64,000 bases of DNA from Margaritispora aquatica. Taxonomy: Eukaryota; Ascomycota; Leotiomycetes; Helotiales; Discinellaceae. The notes beneath the pieces are model-generated. The model did not search any database. It was given only the letters and a program-made list of their open reading frames with translations, and was not told the origin of the DNA. The position numbers and the translations under genes were made by a program. Within the stretch, counting starts at the first letter, position 1, and each line of letters begins with the position of its first letter. Location: positions 434,001 to 498,000 of the forward strand of contig VJWN01000014.1 in assembly GCA_007644065.1 (NCBI GenBank). Reading direction: 5' to 3'. Shown piece by piece: positions 33,781 through 45,880 of this stretch.

Positions 33781-34527
33781 CATGGTTTGCTTTTTGTATT
33801 TCCAAACCAGTGTATTTCTTACTTCTTAAAGTCCTTTGCTCGCTTCGATCAAAGCAAATTTTGACCCTGATTTGCCGAAACCTGTAAAAGTGGGGCAGCC
33901 ACAAGGTCCAGGAGATTGATTGCTGAGCATAGATACAGTACAGATTAAAATCATACAGCATATAAACAGAGCGGGATAAATGGGAGGATGATGGTGCTGA
34001 GTGTGACCGACCTCTAAGTGGAATCAAAGGTCGAAAATAGTGATAATTTTGAGGAATTAAAAGGGGTGAATTACGTGGTACAATAATACAAACAGATTGG
34101 AATGAAAAGTCTCTAGAGCTTCGATAGTAGTAGAGAGCTCTATATAAATAGCCAGCTAAGCGCCTATAGCACTGGATAGTAGATAATATTATAACTTAGA
34201 AAGAATATAGTAAGATCTATGGGAGTGATGATAACCGAAAATTAGATACTAATATTATATAATCTCAAACCGGCACATTCGAAGGAGGATCTAGGTGAGC
34301 AAATACAAGTTGATAGAATTTGATACGATAAAATAATATTACGTAGAAGCGAAAAAACAAGTAGCTTGACAGGATGAAGAATCAACTTGACAACCTCCGG
34401 ATATCTCAGACTTCGAACTCAGAAAACATGGAAGCAGGTCTGTGTTAGTCATAGCAGAGCTTCAACCATTAAGTTCCAAAAGCAGAAAGGAAATTTACAT
34501 AAATTCACAACGTCGCACCAATAACCA

Positions 34528-36918
34528 CTAGGCTAGAGCCCCCTGGACCTCCATAAAATTTGTCCTGATCATGCCCAGGAGCAGCTCTCCGGGAGTATCG
34601 CAAAAATCAAGAATAATCGTTCCAAAGCCCCATTTCGGTGCCGCGTCATTGAAGTACGCAGCAAGCTTCTCATTAACGCCTTCGACTTCCAGTAACCCGT
34701 TCGCCCATCCGACCGCCACATTCGGCGCTGTGGTTATCATCGGTGGCCAGGCTTTGAGCCCCACCGCGGATGCGTAGTTGATGTACCAATCTCGCTCGTT
34801 ATTCTCACGAACCTTTTGGTCCATGAAATCCTTGACAGTGGTGAATTTCTTTGCGATCAGGGTGGGCTCTTCGCCCCACTGCCAGTGGTCTTGCACTTCA
34901 ATGCTGAATTCTCCTGGTAGGCCTTTTCTAGAGGTGATAATTCCATTTCCATTGTCTGGCCAGCCTTCATAGACGTTGATGCCTTTGTCTTGTGGGCGAA
35001 TCACGCAGCCAAAGCGACGGATAAGTTGAATTTTCCCACGCAGCTCACCAATTGTAGGCAAAGTTGTTTCACGACGCCAGCGTGCTACACCGGTAGCAGA
35101 CGGCTTGGCATCACTGATGAGCTCCATCATTGCGTTTGCAAACCATGTGTCGATCGGTTTCGAGTTTGAGGGGTTGGGATCAGGCGCAGGCCAGTCTTGC
35201 TTGATTTGCAGGAAGATGCATTCTCCTGGATTTTCGTCTAAAAAATCATAACACGCTTGAAAGATTTTAGAGATTGACAAGAAAGGTAGCACATACGAGC
35301 CAAAAATTGGGGCGAAATTGTGATAGGCAATTAGTTTCTGTGCAAGTTGAGCAGTGTTCAATCCATCAAGGGCACTGAACCAGTTTTCCTTGGTATTCAC
35401 GAATGGATTGTATGGGAATCCTGCGCGCAAATCAAAGTATCGAACACCAGACCTGAGTTGATCACTGATTCTGAGGTTCTGTGTCCCAATCAAAGGCAGA
35501 ATGCTGTCCGAAGCGCTGTCATGTGATCCGGGTATTGTGAGATCGGAAACGAGCCTTTGGTCAGGAAGGTCTGTCATCCACGATGAAAGCCTCAGTAATG
35601 GTAGTATCTTGCGTGTCGTATACTGCAGAAATCCCTCAGGGTAACTACTCCATATACACATCATTGTATTTCCAACAGTAGCCTGGCATGGTGTCAGTTC
35701 TCAACAAAAAGATGAAAAGTTCGAATAGTCATACAGAAGAGCAAGGAAAGAGGAACATACAAGCTGTGGGACAGTAGGAAATAGCTTTGAGGGGTAGTTT
35801 GCTACAGGAAGGTCTATTGTCCAATGAGTTGGTGGATTTGGCACTCCTGCGTCCAAAGTCTGTGCCGGCAACTGGATGGTGTACACTCTTGATTGTCCTT
35901 CAACAAGTCCCGGCTGTCGATAAGACAAGTAGCCATTACCTATCACAGAACATCCGGAAACACCACTGCCATCTAAAAAGCTCGAGGATGTGGTCTGGTA
36001 GTATTCCCAATCCGAGCCCATTTCGCCATCGTATTTATAGTGCCAAATTTTCTTAGCATCTCCAGACGGTACGTTTTCTTGTACAAAGTACAGATGCAAA
36101 CTTCCTTGGAGTTCAAAGAGAGCAATCGGAGATGCAGTTTGTGCCACCTCGAAAGGTCTGTTGTATTTCTGCCAGCCGCTGTGTCAATCTCAGCGAGAGT
36201 TATAACTGGATCATGAAGATAATGATAACATACGATTGTCTACCCCATATTTTCACAACAAGTATCTTCTTCCTAAAATATGTTAGAAAGCTTAGATTTT
36301 GTCTAACGGATTGTCGGGTTCAACAAAATTATAAGGGTTCATAACCACACGTGACACTTATCATATCCCGATACCAAATCCACATGACTTATTGAAAGGG
36401 ACGTACTCATCTCCAGTAGCAGGCAGGGTAGTTACTGCAAAGCAGTGTAGAGCCCCCCGGAAGGCAACAATGGTTGGCGGCACGAACGATTTGATGCCAA
36501 TCTCACGGCGATCTCCAAAGGCGCCAGTCCTGAGGTTTAGTTGGATATGGACCAAGTCCTTCGATTCATCTGGGTAAACAACATGAATGAATCCTTCGAA
36601 ATAAGCCAGAGAGGGAGTATCCGAAGCCAGTTCAAGACGCCTCCCATAGACGAGTGGGATCCTTATTGAGCTCAGGCCACTGGTCCCTAGCCAGGCGTCG
36701 GTAGTGCCTGAGCGACTTAAAACGAAATAAGCAAGAAGACCAGCATTATTTGGCGGAACTATGCCATCAGGGCCTGTTTGCGATCGTTGTATGTAGAAGC
36801 AGTAGACCTTAGAGCCAACACCGATGATTTGCGGAGGAAAATCACTAATGACCGGCATCCCACCGATTGTGATGTTGCTAAGGGTTCTATCCCATGGTGT
36901 TTTGTTTGATGCATCCAT
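34528..36918 (-). CDS. PI-specific phospholipase C X-domain protein with N-terminal propeller-like repeats
   Basis: Four exons: 36918-36389, 36272-36234 (39-nt microexon), 36178-35761, 35682-34528, coding 713 residues. Residues 1-330 contain repeats of about 70-80 residues with the pattern P-x-[LI]-x-x-F-x-G-x-[LI]-H-x-x-[YF] (SLAYFEGFIHVVYP, TIVAFRGALHCFAV, IALFELQGSLHLYFV, and others), suggesting a beta-propeller, perhaps lectin-like. Residues about 365-700 form a bacterial-type PI-PLC X domain: LTIPGSHDS with His383, VRYFDLR, and LIAYHN with His450, the two expected catalytic His; ECIFLQIKQD follows. No signal peptide. Such enzymes cleave phosphatidylinositol or GPI; the substrate here is unknown. 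Exon 1 uses an unusual GTCATG donor, chosen because only it keeps frame. Confidence 0.85.
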
Positions 36919-37344
36919 TGCTCACTAATCAAACGATGACGAAGGGAAGCTTGGATCGAAAGATAATAACGACGTATTGTGTGAGAATGCCAGATCAAAA
37001 TAATAAAAGATGGTTCCTACAACAGGTAAATGTTTTCGAGACTGTATCTCAACGTAGGAATAGTAGAGGACGGAAAGAAGAATATGCAAAAAGATTGTTA
37101 TGATATTTCAGCTAAAAATTGGAGTTCCATATGGCCTTAAGTTACGGGACATCCAAGCAAAGCATTGGAAAATTTTGACGATATAAAAGTGTGCAGGTAG
37201 CCGCTTGTCCAGCTTCATATGATGGAATAAGGAAGGAATAAACGCACGCCACAGTCAACGCGATAAGAAACTGATTCGCTAGCCAATCAATACACCACAC
37301 TTCCTAGAGCTGAAAACCCAAGACTGGTCATATGAGATACTCGG
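36919..37344. other. Promoter region of the PI-PLC gene and 3' region of the adjacent gene
   Basis: About 430 bp between two minus-strand genes. A GATATAAAAG motif at about 37180 is on the plus strand, where no gene follows directly, so I give it no function. Confidence 0.4.
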
Positions 37345-38137
37345 CTATAGTGTAACTTCGTTGAAGAGGACATGCTCCCTGTAGATCACCAACTGATTGC
37401 GGTCGTTGTGGATAATCTCCACACTGTCCCCCAGCTGGGCAAAGTCAACCTCAAGGATATCTTCTACCATGCCAATAAATTTCGATCGTGGTTGAAAGCT
37501 GCCGAGCAATATGCCAATGGTTGGTCGTGGTTGTATGTGATAAGTCGTGTTCGGCTTAGGAACGAAGGTGGAGTACCATCCAAAGCGCTTGTGTAAGCTG
37601 GTACCTGTCCATGGACCGGAGATACCGACAAAATACCCCCCTGTGCGTGTTAATATTGATAGTTCAAAAGGGTAAATGACAAAGCCTACTTTGTTTTGCA
37701 TCAGCTGCTGTGAAGTCTGCTTGTGTCTGGATCGAGAATGCTCCTGGCTCGCTCGATTGAGCAACCTCGTCATCAAAGGCTGGCTGAACATCATTTGTTT
37801 TGACTCGTAAGGCTGTTCCCGCCTGATACTGTCCCTTGATGAGAAGTTGTGTGCAGGTGACTGGACGCTGGTCGTAGATTTCCAATAGAGGTCCTGTCTC
37901 TGGTGTACCACAAATAGCCGTACCACACACAGCATGAAGCTGCTTTGGAATTTCAAAAACAGCAGCACCATTGCCGCTTGGGACATTCCTGAAGGAGAAA
38001 ACGATGGGTGTGGAGACATCGATAGGATCGATATGAGGGCTGACTAATGGTGGGGCAAAAATTATTGCATAGTTGGCTGTAATGCTGGATCGGTTGCGAA
38101 TTGACACGAAATAGGAGGCATGACATGAGTCTGCCAT
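37345..38137 (-). CDS. Unknown-function protein, paralogue of the gene at 39560-40353
   Basis: Two exons: 38137-37690 and 37640-37345, coding 247 residues. No known domain and no signal peptide. It aligns along its length with the protein encoded at 39560-40353: YFVSIRNRS / YNINIQNNS, FEIPKQLHAVCG / FEIYKQYFAVCG, FSIQTQADFTAADAKQ / FQINTQPDFTMLEAKQ, STFVPKPNTTYHIQPRPT / AMFIPQPNVKYQIQPANT, LEVDFAQLGDSVEIIHN / LEIDFAHHSPNANVVHN. The last intron is at the same place (after the AKQ motif), which shows common descent. The many alternating hydrophobic residues suggest a beta-sandwich. The two genes are divergent, with the PI-PLC gene next door. Confidence 0.8.
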
Positions 38138-39559
38138 GATGAATGAGGAGAAATGAAATGAATTACTCAGTGACTGAATTGGAAGTTATGGGCACAAATA
38201 ATGTGGCTTGAAATGGTATGCAACAGTCGTAAAGCACAGCCGAAATTTGCAGCAAATTAAAATTTCAGCCATGGCAAGAACACAAGCCAAGAGAAGCTGA
38301 AGTGTCTCAGTCGAAGCCATCTTTCTCGTGGAAGTGATCTGAGGAACGAGAACCGAGTTACCATTATGCCATATTGGTGGTCATTGGTAATGCTCACACA
38401 TTGCTCGAGTACCACGTCTCAGTCGATGATCTCCAGCGCCACACTCATCTTGTAGGCTGACGTGCGTCTATGTTAACTCGAATGGGGTTGTGAAGCAGTA
38501 GGTGGTCAACAAGATATTCAGAGGAGGTGGTGGAGTGAGGTTGTCGTTGAAAAGTGCATCAGCCCTATCCGCTCCCTAGAATAACCGAGCTTCGCTTGAA
38601 GCGGCCGCTTAACTCAAAAGAGACATCCACAACCGTTTTCCGTCTGACTGCATGTAATGGTAAATCAGCTGCAGCGTCAATTGGTGCGGGATATTCCTAC
38701 CATCAATCATCCAATGTAGAGCATACTGGAATAGGGAGAGACTTTAATGATCCAGATGACCATTAATTCCACATTGAGCAATGACTTTCACGCCTCCGGA
38801 CTGGCCGCCCAAAGTTTTTAATCTATGGGGTTTTGGTGGCACAAGGTGGCGACCTGACGCTCTGACCTCGCGGTAGTCTTAGCCATATGATCATACAGTG
38901 GGGAAGCGTCTTTACGATAGGCGAGAGAGCTCCTGAAGGTATCTTCCAATCAAAACACATTTTGAGCTCTATGACACTGTGTGCGGCAGTCGTGTTACCT
39001 ATGCCTTGAAGCGAGGATACAGTTGAGGCGCTGCTTGGGCTGACTGAGTGCTTAATTGGCAATGAAAATTGCCAAAGACCTCCAAGAACATCAACCGATC
39101 CTGAGACAGGATGTAACTTGTGGAACTATCTTCAGTACGCCGCCGTGGCTGGTAATGTGAAGCTGGCTCTGGTATGCATCAGCAAAGCGAGGAGATTCGG
39201 GGATTCAGCAACTGCACAGCCCCCAAATTAGTTAGGCGAAGGAAAGTATCGTGGGTATTGAACACGGGTTATGATCTTGACAGGTTTGAGGAATGAGAAT
39301 ACTGATTCCAGATCATGAGTCAGCTTCGAATCGAAATATAAAAAGGAGATTCAATCCGCCTTCCCATAACTCAATTCAGCACAGCAAGTCAATCTCAATC
39401 GTCATTTCAAACGACCTCACTCAGAGCTCAAATTTCAGCACTGATACTCATTCAAGAAACCTCAAAGTACAGCATTCACATAATTGATATAGCTTAGTCT
39501 TACTTACACACTCTACAGAACTCCAGCACTTCACCAGATCTCAAACCAAAACCGCGAAG
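38138..39559. other. Divergent promoter region between two paralogues
   Basis: 1.4 kb between two divergent starts. Only short frames with no recognisable product. A TATA-like element lies near 39337. Confidence 0.45.
39337..39344 (+). promoter_or_regulatory. Candidate TATA box
   Basis: TATAAAAA about 215 bp before the ATG at 39560, followed by a CA-rich leader. Assigned from sequence and position only. Confidence 0.45.
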
Positions 39560-40353
39560 ATGGTCAATCAATACAATATCAACATCCAGAACAACAGTGG
39601 AAATGACCAGAACTATGTCATTTTCTCCAAGGCACCAATAATCACCGGATCAGTCCAATCCAAGATCTGGGTACAGTTTACACCATGTCTCTCACATTCA
39701 CTTCCAAATGACTAACACATTCCAGACCAACGTCCTTGACTCTGCTCAGACACAGGACACGGAGTCTGCTTCCTTCGAGATCTACAAGCAGTACTTCGCC
39801 GTCTGCGGTAACTCCCACGGCTCCATCGAAGACGGAGTAAAAGTCACTATTCGTGGAGCCAAGCCAGTTGATCTCGGTCGCCTCGAAGATGATGGGACTC
39901 GCACTCCAGGCACTACCTTGAAGCTTAATGTCACTAAGAACGCTCCATTCTTTGACATGAACGTTCCAGAGCCGACTTCGTACCCAAACGCTTTCCAGAT
40001 CAATACTCAGCCTGACTTCACCATGCTTGAGGCGAAGCAGAGTACGTCCTCTTCCTTATTCTAGGTGCGAACTGACCTGACAATCACTAGACAACTACAT
40101 GATTGGTCTTGGTGGCTCATCTTCTGGTGGTCAGAAGACTCCAGCTGCTATGTTCATTCCTCAACCAAATGTCAAGTACCAAATCCAGCCCGCCAATACC
40201 TACTACTTGGCCTACGGAGACTATACTCCCGGTGTCTTGATTGATGTCACTAAGATCGGAGAGACTCTTGAGATTGACTTCGCTCACCATTCACCAAATG
40301 CTAATGTCGTCCACAATGCTTATGGTGCTCTTGTCTTGCAAGTCACTGACTAG
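39560..40353 (+). CDS. Unknown-function protein, paralogue of the gene at 37345-38137
   Basis: Three exons: 39560-39670, 39726-40041, 40091-40353, coding 229 residues. No known domain, signal peptide or membrane segment. It shares the FEIYKQYFAVCG, FQINTQPDFT, FIPQPNVKYQIQP and LEIDFAHHS blocks with its divergent neighbour, and both carry an intron straight after the AKQ motif. Intron 1 (after KIW) is absent from the neighbour, so one gene gained or lost it after duplication. The codon choice here is C/T-ending and more biased than in the neighbour (impression only), which could mean higher expression. Confidence 0.85.
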
Positions 40354-42024
40354 GCGAGTATTGGTGTTCTAGGATTTGGAAGGGTAATGCTGGACGCTGG
40401 TAGCTGGAGAGAATGGAGTTGAATCGGTTTAATATTTGTGATTTGTGCTAAGTATGTCTGTCAATGAATTTTTGTTTCATTTGAGATCAATGTCTCATTA
40501 TCAAGAATCGTGAAATCGAATGTTTTGCGAAGAATATGCAAATTTGTGCCTTCCGGCAGACGATTCACACGAAACCACCCGAGAATTAAATAATCTGTAG
40601 GTTCTATTTTATCTGAGCTTCGGAGGAGTGGGGGATTTATGCACCGACAGATTACAGGCTTTAATGTATAATTGGTCGGGACTGTCAGTTCTGAAGGTGG
40701 GTGGACCTAACAGCGTCCAAAATTCGCTACTTATGTAACTGAGAGTCCACATCTCCCAAGGAATAAACAATCATATTTGTTAGAGGTATAAATGAGATTA
40801 CTCATACAAATTCTAGACGATAACCGACTGCTCTAGAGCTCTTAATGTTCTTTCGACATACACCAAGAATGACGCATGAGCTGGTCAACCTTCAGTGAAT
40901 GTGAATTAAATTGAAAATTCTCTGCCATTAATTGTTGACCACATTCGACAACACTCTGACCTTCCGAATGCAGTTTATGAAACTGGGTCATCTTTCAACA
41001 ATTATTTCATCTGATCTCAACTAATTACACATTTTCTTGAGTTTTCTTTTAGGTGGATCATACGAATGTGCGATTTTAAATGGACTTACTTTCCTAATTT
41101 CCAGCCACGAATGGGTTTTATGTAATTTCAATGTAACTATGTTAGTTAAGTCCCCTGATCAGATTGGAAACAAAATCTTTGAACGTCAAGCTTCAGGAAT
41201 TCAACTAATTTGTGCTTACAAAGTCATACTGATATAGGTTAAAGCTAAAAGGCCATGCCAATTCGAATTCGAAAGACAGAGTGTTGAGAAGCAATCATCA
41301 AAGTTCGTCTTTGGCCCCTATTAGTTTTTCACTGAGCTAGAATCATTTACCTGTGCTTTTCATGCTGATTAGAATTCAATCCAGGGATAATATTCCAAGA
41401 ACGCAGCATTGGCTTACGATACTCTACTTTCATTAGCTATATATCTCTATGTCATCGATCGCGAATTCGCTTAGTCAAACAAGCAAGTGTGCTTATCATC
41501 ACCCTCACATATACTTCCACAGAGTGATACTGCACATTGTGATGACTGGTTCAATGTCGAGACAAAATCTTGTGCGTTACATCTTTCGAGTTATCTGATA
41601 GCATTATGGAGGAACTCTCTCTTTCTATCTCTCACACATATATTTATCGAAAGCTCTTGAATATGCGACCCAGTTTGTCACATCTAGGAAGGTGTGCGGA
41701 CACGTTATTCTCCTATGTCTTTACCTCTAATGATAAGAAAAATTGCCAGCCGAAATGATTACAACATCTGCCATTAGTATGGTGTTTGATATACCATGTC
41801 TTAAGTTTCGTAGAGCGGAGTAAAAAATAGCATGAATTGCGACATGGAGAATGATGTATTATCGAGAAAGTGGTGAGGTTTAGAGTCTGAGAAGTTGCCT
41901 ACAAAATAAGTGGGGGCACCATTGACGCTGTTCCTGCCAATGTCTCTAAGCCAAGATCAACATATCCAACTCAAGCTGGACTTGAGAGCCTCCAATTAAT
42001 GATTTTAACACCTTACAACTAACA
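40354..42024. other. Intergenic, no gene seen
   Basis: 1.7 kb of AT-rich sequence with short frames only. The end should contain the RTC5 promoter. Confidence 0.45.
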
Positions 42025-43912
42025 ATGGGACAAGGCCAGTCAAATGTTAGCGGCAACAAGCGCACAGTTGAGGAGGTGTCCCACGACCTGGTAAGTTGCA
42101 TACAACCTTAACCCCTCTAAACACCCCTCATCATTTATTCTCGACTAGGCCCTCAAGTTCGCGAAACGATGCTTCACTCCCCTCGAGCTATACTCATTCC
42201 AAGATGTCTTCAAGAGTCTCGCAGATCACCAGGACCACTTGGCATATCTCAAGGAGGATACCCTAGCTAGATTCCTAGAGATTCCGGATGTGATCGGGGT
42301 ATCGAGCGTGGTGTTCCAGATGGTCAGCTATTTGGGCGCATTCCCATTCGGCAATGAAGCTCCGGTAGTGCTAGGCTTTGAGCAGATGATAATGGTGGTG
42401 GTCATAATGACGGAGAGATACCAGAGGGTGTTGAAGAAGGGCAGTCGAGATCGGACAAAGCTATTGTTTCGGAGCTTGGCTGTTTATGATCGAGGAGAGT
42501 TGCACAAGGAGAATGAGAACCCTGCGACAGAAGCACACGAGGCGACACAGTTGCGGAGTCATGTTCAAGGGTTTGCGGTGGACGATGCTGCCAACGACGA
42601 TGAAGAAGAGGATGATGAGGATGAGTTAGCACTGGCGGCACTGGAATCTCTGGATGCTATAGATGCATTTAGGCATGGTGATGCGCCAATCAACCAATCT
42701 TCTATACCAACAGACAATCTTAAAAGACTCATAATGCTCCTGCTCCTGATAGCACCATTGGGAAGTCAAGAAAGTCTAGCACGGCACACAGAACGACTAG
42801 CTGGCGATAATCTAGAGAGTCTCCGAAGAACAGCAGACAACGTACTAGCAGCATTCGTTAATGTCGAAAAATCACCTGGCGTTAAGATCCATAGCTTTAA
42901 TACCGCGATACCCATTTCATTGCCATTTCTATTCAAAGGTTTCACACCATTTTTCGAACATTTTCTCTTTTCTAAGAGCATCGACTTCACCAAACGCAAA
43001 GACTCGTCAGGTTCCACCTCCTCACTACCACCATTACCTCCTCTAGACTCTGCTCTAGACCAACCGCTTCTCACTCAGACAGGCGAGATACTAGATCTCA
43101 ACGTCCTCTCACAACTATCCTTCTTCATCCCAGGCGAGTCGCTTTTCCGCCGCCTACGACTACTCTACTCTGGTGGTGACGCCGGTTTCTCAATGGGCTC
43201 TTTCGAGACCAAAGTCTTCAACTGGCGCGCACCCACCATCCTCCTCGTTTCTGGAAATCGAGTTTCGGACCCTCCATCCGGAGGCCAGGAACGCGCCTTC
43301 AGCGATACCTTAGCACCCAAACGCTTCCCAGATAGTAGCACATCTACACGCATGGTATTTGGTGTCTACATATCCCAGCCATGGCACGCCACACACAAGG
43401 AGTGTTTTGGGGACAGTGACACACTCCTCTTCCAGCTGGAACCGGTACATGAAGTCTTCCACGCCTCGTCCATCAACAGAGACTACGCAGCCTTCACCAA
43501 GCCACCCACCGCGCACTCAGGCATCTCCTTCGGCTGTCCACACCCGAAGCCCAAACCCACCGCCGGTCTGTCCACTCATGTCTCTCTCGGCGCCGTCTCC
43601 CTAATGCTCGACTCGTCCTTCGAATTCGGCGTCTTCACGCACAACTACACGAGTGGCGGCGGTGCGTTTCATAACAGCGAGACGAGGAAGAGAGACTGGC
43701 AAGATCGCTTTGAGGTTGAGAGTTTGGAGGTCTGGGGCTGTGGCGGTGATGCAGAGGCCGAGGCACAGAGGGCGCGCTGGGCGTGGGAAGAGAGGGAAGC
43801 GGAGGCGAGAAGGAGAATTAATTTGGGGACGGGCGATATTGAGGCTGATAGAGCGTTGCTTGAGATGGCAGGGTTGATTGGTGCGAATCGGAGTGGTGGG
43901 TCGATGAACTAG
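42025..43912 (+). CDS. RTC5: Restriction of telomere capping protein 5 (TLDc domain)
   Basis: Two exons: 42025-42090 and 42149-43912, coding 609 residues. The N terminus MGQGQSN carries Gly at position 2 and may be N-myristoylated. ALKFAKRCFTPLELYSFQDVFKSLAD is the conserved N-terminal helix block of Rtc5, followed by an acidic insert (about 160-190). The TLDc domain starts near 335: LFRRLRLLYSGGDAGFSMGS, FNWRAPTILLVSG, VFGVYISQPW, GDSDTLLFQLEP, HSGISFGCP, LMLDSSFEFGVFTHNY; the C terminus is Arg/Glu-rich. Yeast Rtc5 acts on V-ATPase disassembly; TLDc proteins bind V-ATPase or protect from oxidation. Confidence 0.93.
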
Positions 43913-44799
43913 GTCTAAGGGAGGAAGCAGGGGAGGCGTCGAGATGAGAGGAGAGCAAATTGTATGAAGTAAGGTGGTAGTAATAATGGTATACGACGTA
44001 TGATGTTATGAAGTATATAGATATTGACAATAGAGCCTTGAAAGTACTTTTAATCCCAACCCCAACCACTGTCAATTTCCTGTTCTCCACGATACTACTG
44101 TCACATCCAAGCACGCGAGGTGATCACCGAAACCTCATAGGCGCAAAAAGCGTTCTTAGTTATCTTCCTTAAAAATTACGCACTGGGGGAAAGTTGTTCT
44201 TTGCCTACCTAGCGGAGCGAGATGGGTACAGTCTAAGAGGAACCTGAGAATATTGCGAACGGAGACGCACACGGAAAGCATCGAAGCCATTTCGTTGATC
44301 TGTTTGATGTGTGGTTTGGAACTGGGTGTAGGGAAGGGAGGATTTTACGGTGTGGTAGGGTGGAGAGAAGTTAAGTTAGAACTAGGAGAGGACACGGATA
44401 AGCGGATAAGCGAATTGGGATGGTTTTTTGATGAGGAGAGGGGTCAGGAGTGAGTCGGTGGGTGGAGGGTGAAAGAGTGAAATTGTCGAGGGTGTTGTCG
44501 ATTACAAGAGACAACAACGTTATTGTAATCTAGAGAGTGATGTGGTGTACATTGAGGTGTGTAACTTATAGCTATCCGAGCTAAATTCCAAACACCTCCT
44601 CGTTTTCTTAATAGCCCACTTCTACTCTTATTGAAAGAGCTCGAAACGCCGTCCATGCATATACAGACATAATGTACATCTCCACTCCTATTCTTAATTC
44701 TCTCGGTGTCCTGAAGTCAACAATCCACAACCCCACCTCACTGCTTCTGGGGCAAAGTATTGTGAGATCCCGAATCCGTAACTGTTGGAGATTGAGCAT
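43913..44799. other. Convergent 3' intergenic region
   Basis: About 890 bp between RTC5 (plus) and the bL36m gene (minus). Probably both 3' UTRs; no gene seen. Confidence 0.45.
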
Positions 44800-45416
44800 C
44801 TATTTGCCTTGTCGCTGCTTGTGCTTTGGGTTCAGCGAGCAGATGATGTAGACGTGACCTCTGCCTGTCTTGCCTCCCTTTCTCAGTACGCTCTGTGGTG
44901 AAGATGTTAGCATTGCTCTCTTCGATGGCTTTTCCCAATCCAATCCTCAGTCAACCCATCTCCCACCATCTTTTCCAGCAAGATATCATGGCCAAATCTG
45001 CAGTGCTCTCACACCTTCTCTAAGACCAATCTCCCTCCATCTCCGCACCCTTCCCACAATGCACCCTCTCAACCTTAACTCCACTAATCACCTCCATCTC
45101 CAATAACCAGCAAGAACGTAAAATAAATCCCTCAACTAACCTTACACCCCTCACAAAGCTTCTTGACCGAACTCCTAACCTTCATGCCCCGGACTTGCTC
45201 GCCAACCTGCTTCTGGACCTCCATTCCTACAGTTGCCTTTCCATAGCCGCCTGCCACCAATCCATAGCCCCCCTTTGCAGCATATCCACCCGCAGAAATA
45301 GCAGGTCTCCTCGTCGATTGTCCGAGACATGTGTATGTCCTGGAGGTAGTGGCTGGGAGGGAGAAACGTGGGAAGATCATGCGCGCGGTGCGCAGGACGG
45401 AGAGGGAGGGTATCAT
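44800..45416 (-). CDS. RTC6: Mitochondrial large-subunit ribosomal protein bL36m
   Basis: Two exons: 45416-45141 and 44892-44800, coding 122 residues; the 248-nt intron starts GTTAGT, long for this locus. The mature domain starts at MKVRSSVKKLCEGCKS (about 78 onward) and continues VLRKGGKTGRGHVYIIC and NPKHKQRQGK, giving the four zinc ligands of bL36 (CxxC, then C and H). The first 77 residues form an Arg/Ser/Gly/Ala-rich mitochondrial leader. I chose the ATG at 45416; the frame is open further upstream but that stretch is Pro/His-rich leader. The ORF fragments alone hide this gene because the signature is split by the intron. Confidence 0.93.
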
Positions 45417-45880
45417 TTTCGCTGGTGGATTAGGTGGAGGTTGCGATTTGTGGTGAATTGTTGTAAGAGAGGGTGGGCGAGGGTGGTGAAGGCTGACGGC
45501 AGTCGTTGTCGCGTGGGTTAATGGAGATGGTTTTGGAACTGATGTGAGTTGATGCCAAGACAAAATAATTGAGTAGATGTTGAAGCCTTGAGTATGAGGC
45601 TGCAATCGATTTTCTAACGCGATTGAAAGAACAGTCTATGGTTTTTGCATGGCTGGTCAGTAAAATGCTTCTAGTTTAGTCCATTGCCATTAAATCAGGA
45701 TGTCGGGTTTCTCTAAATGTCTGAACTTCCTCCAATCCCGTCGAAATCTAGAAAATCCACGCGTTTTTGTCTCCCGGAACTCCAAGCTAAGCACAAAACG
45801 ACCAATATGTCCAGTAAATCTAGCTCTTTATATACACGCTTTGATACCCTCAATACCTCTCCTTCTACCATCCCGTCGCC
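45417..45880. other. Intergenic between bL36m and ILV1 genes
   Basis: About 460 bp holding the bL36m promoter and the ILV1 3' UTR. No further gene seen. Confidence 0.4.

Noticed and set aside
33634..33864. Independent small gene containing ELPPLRGAGYQLA
   Set aside because: No clear start or upstream donor; kept as a feature of the shared block only, because the same peptide could reflect conserved RNA structure.
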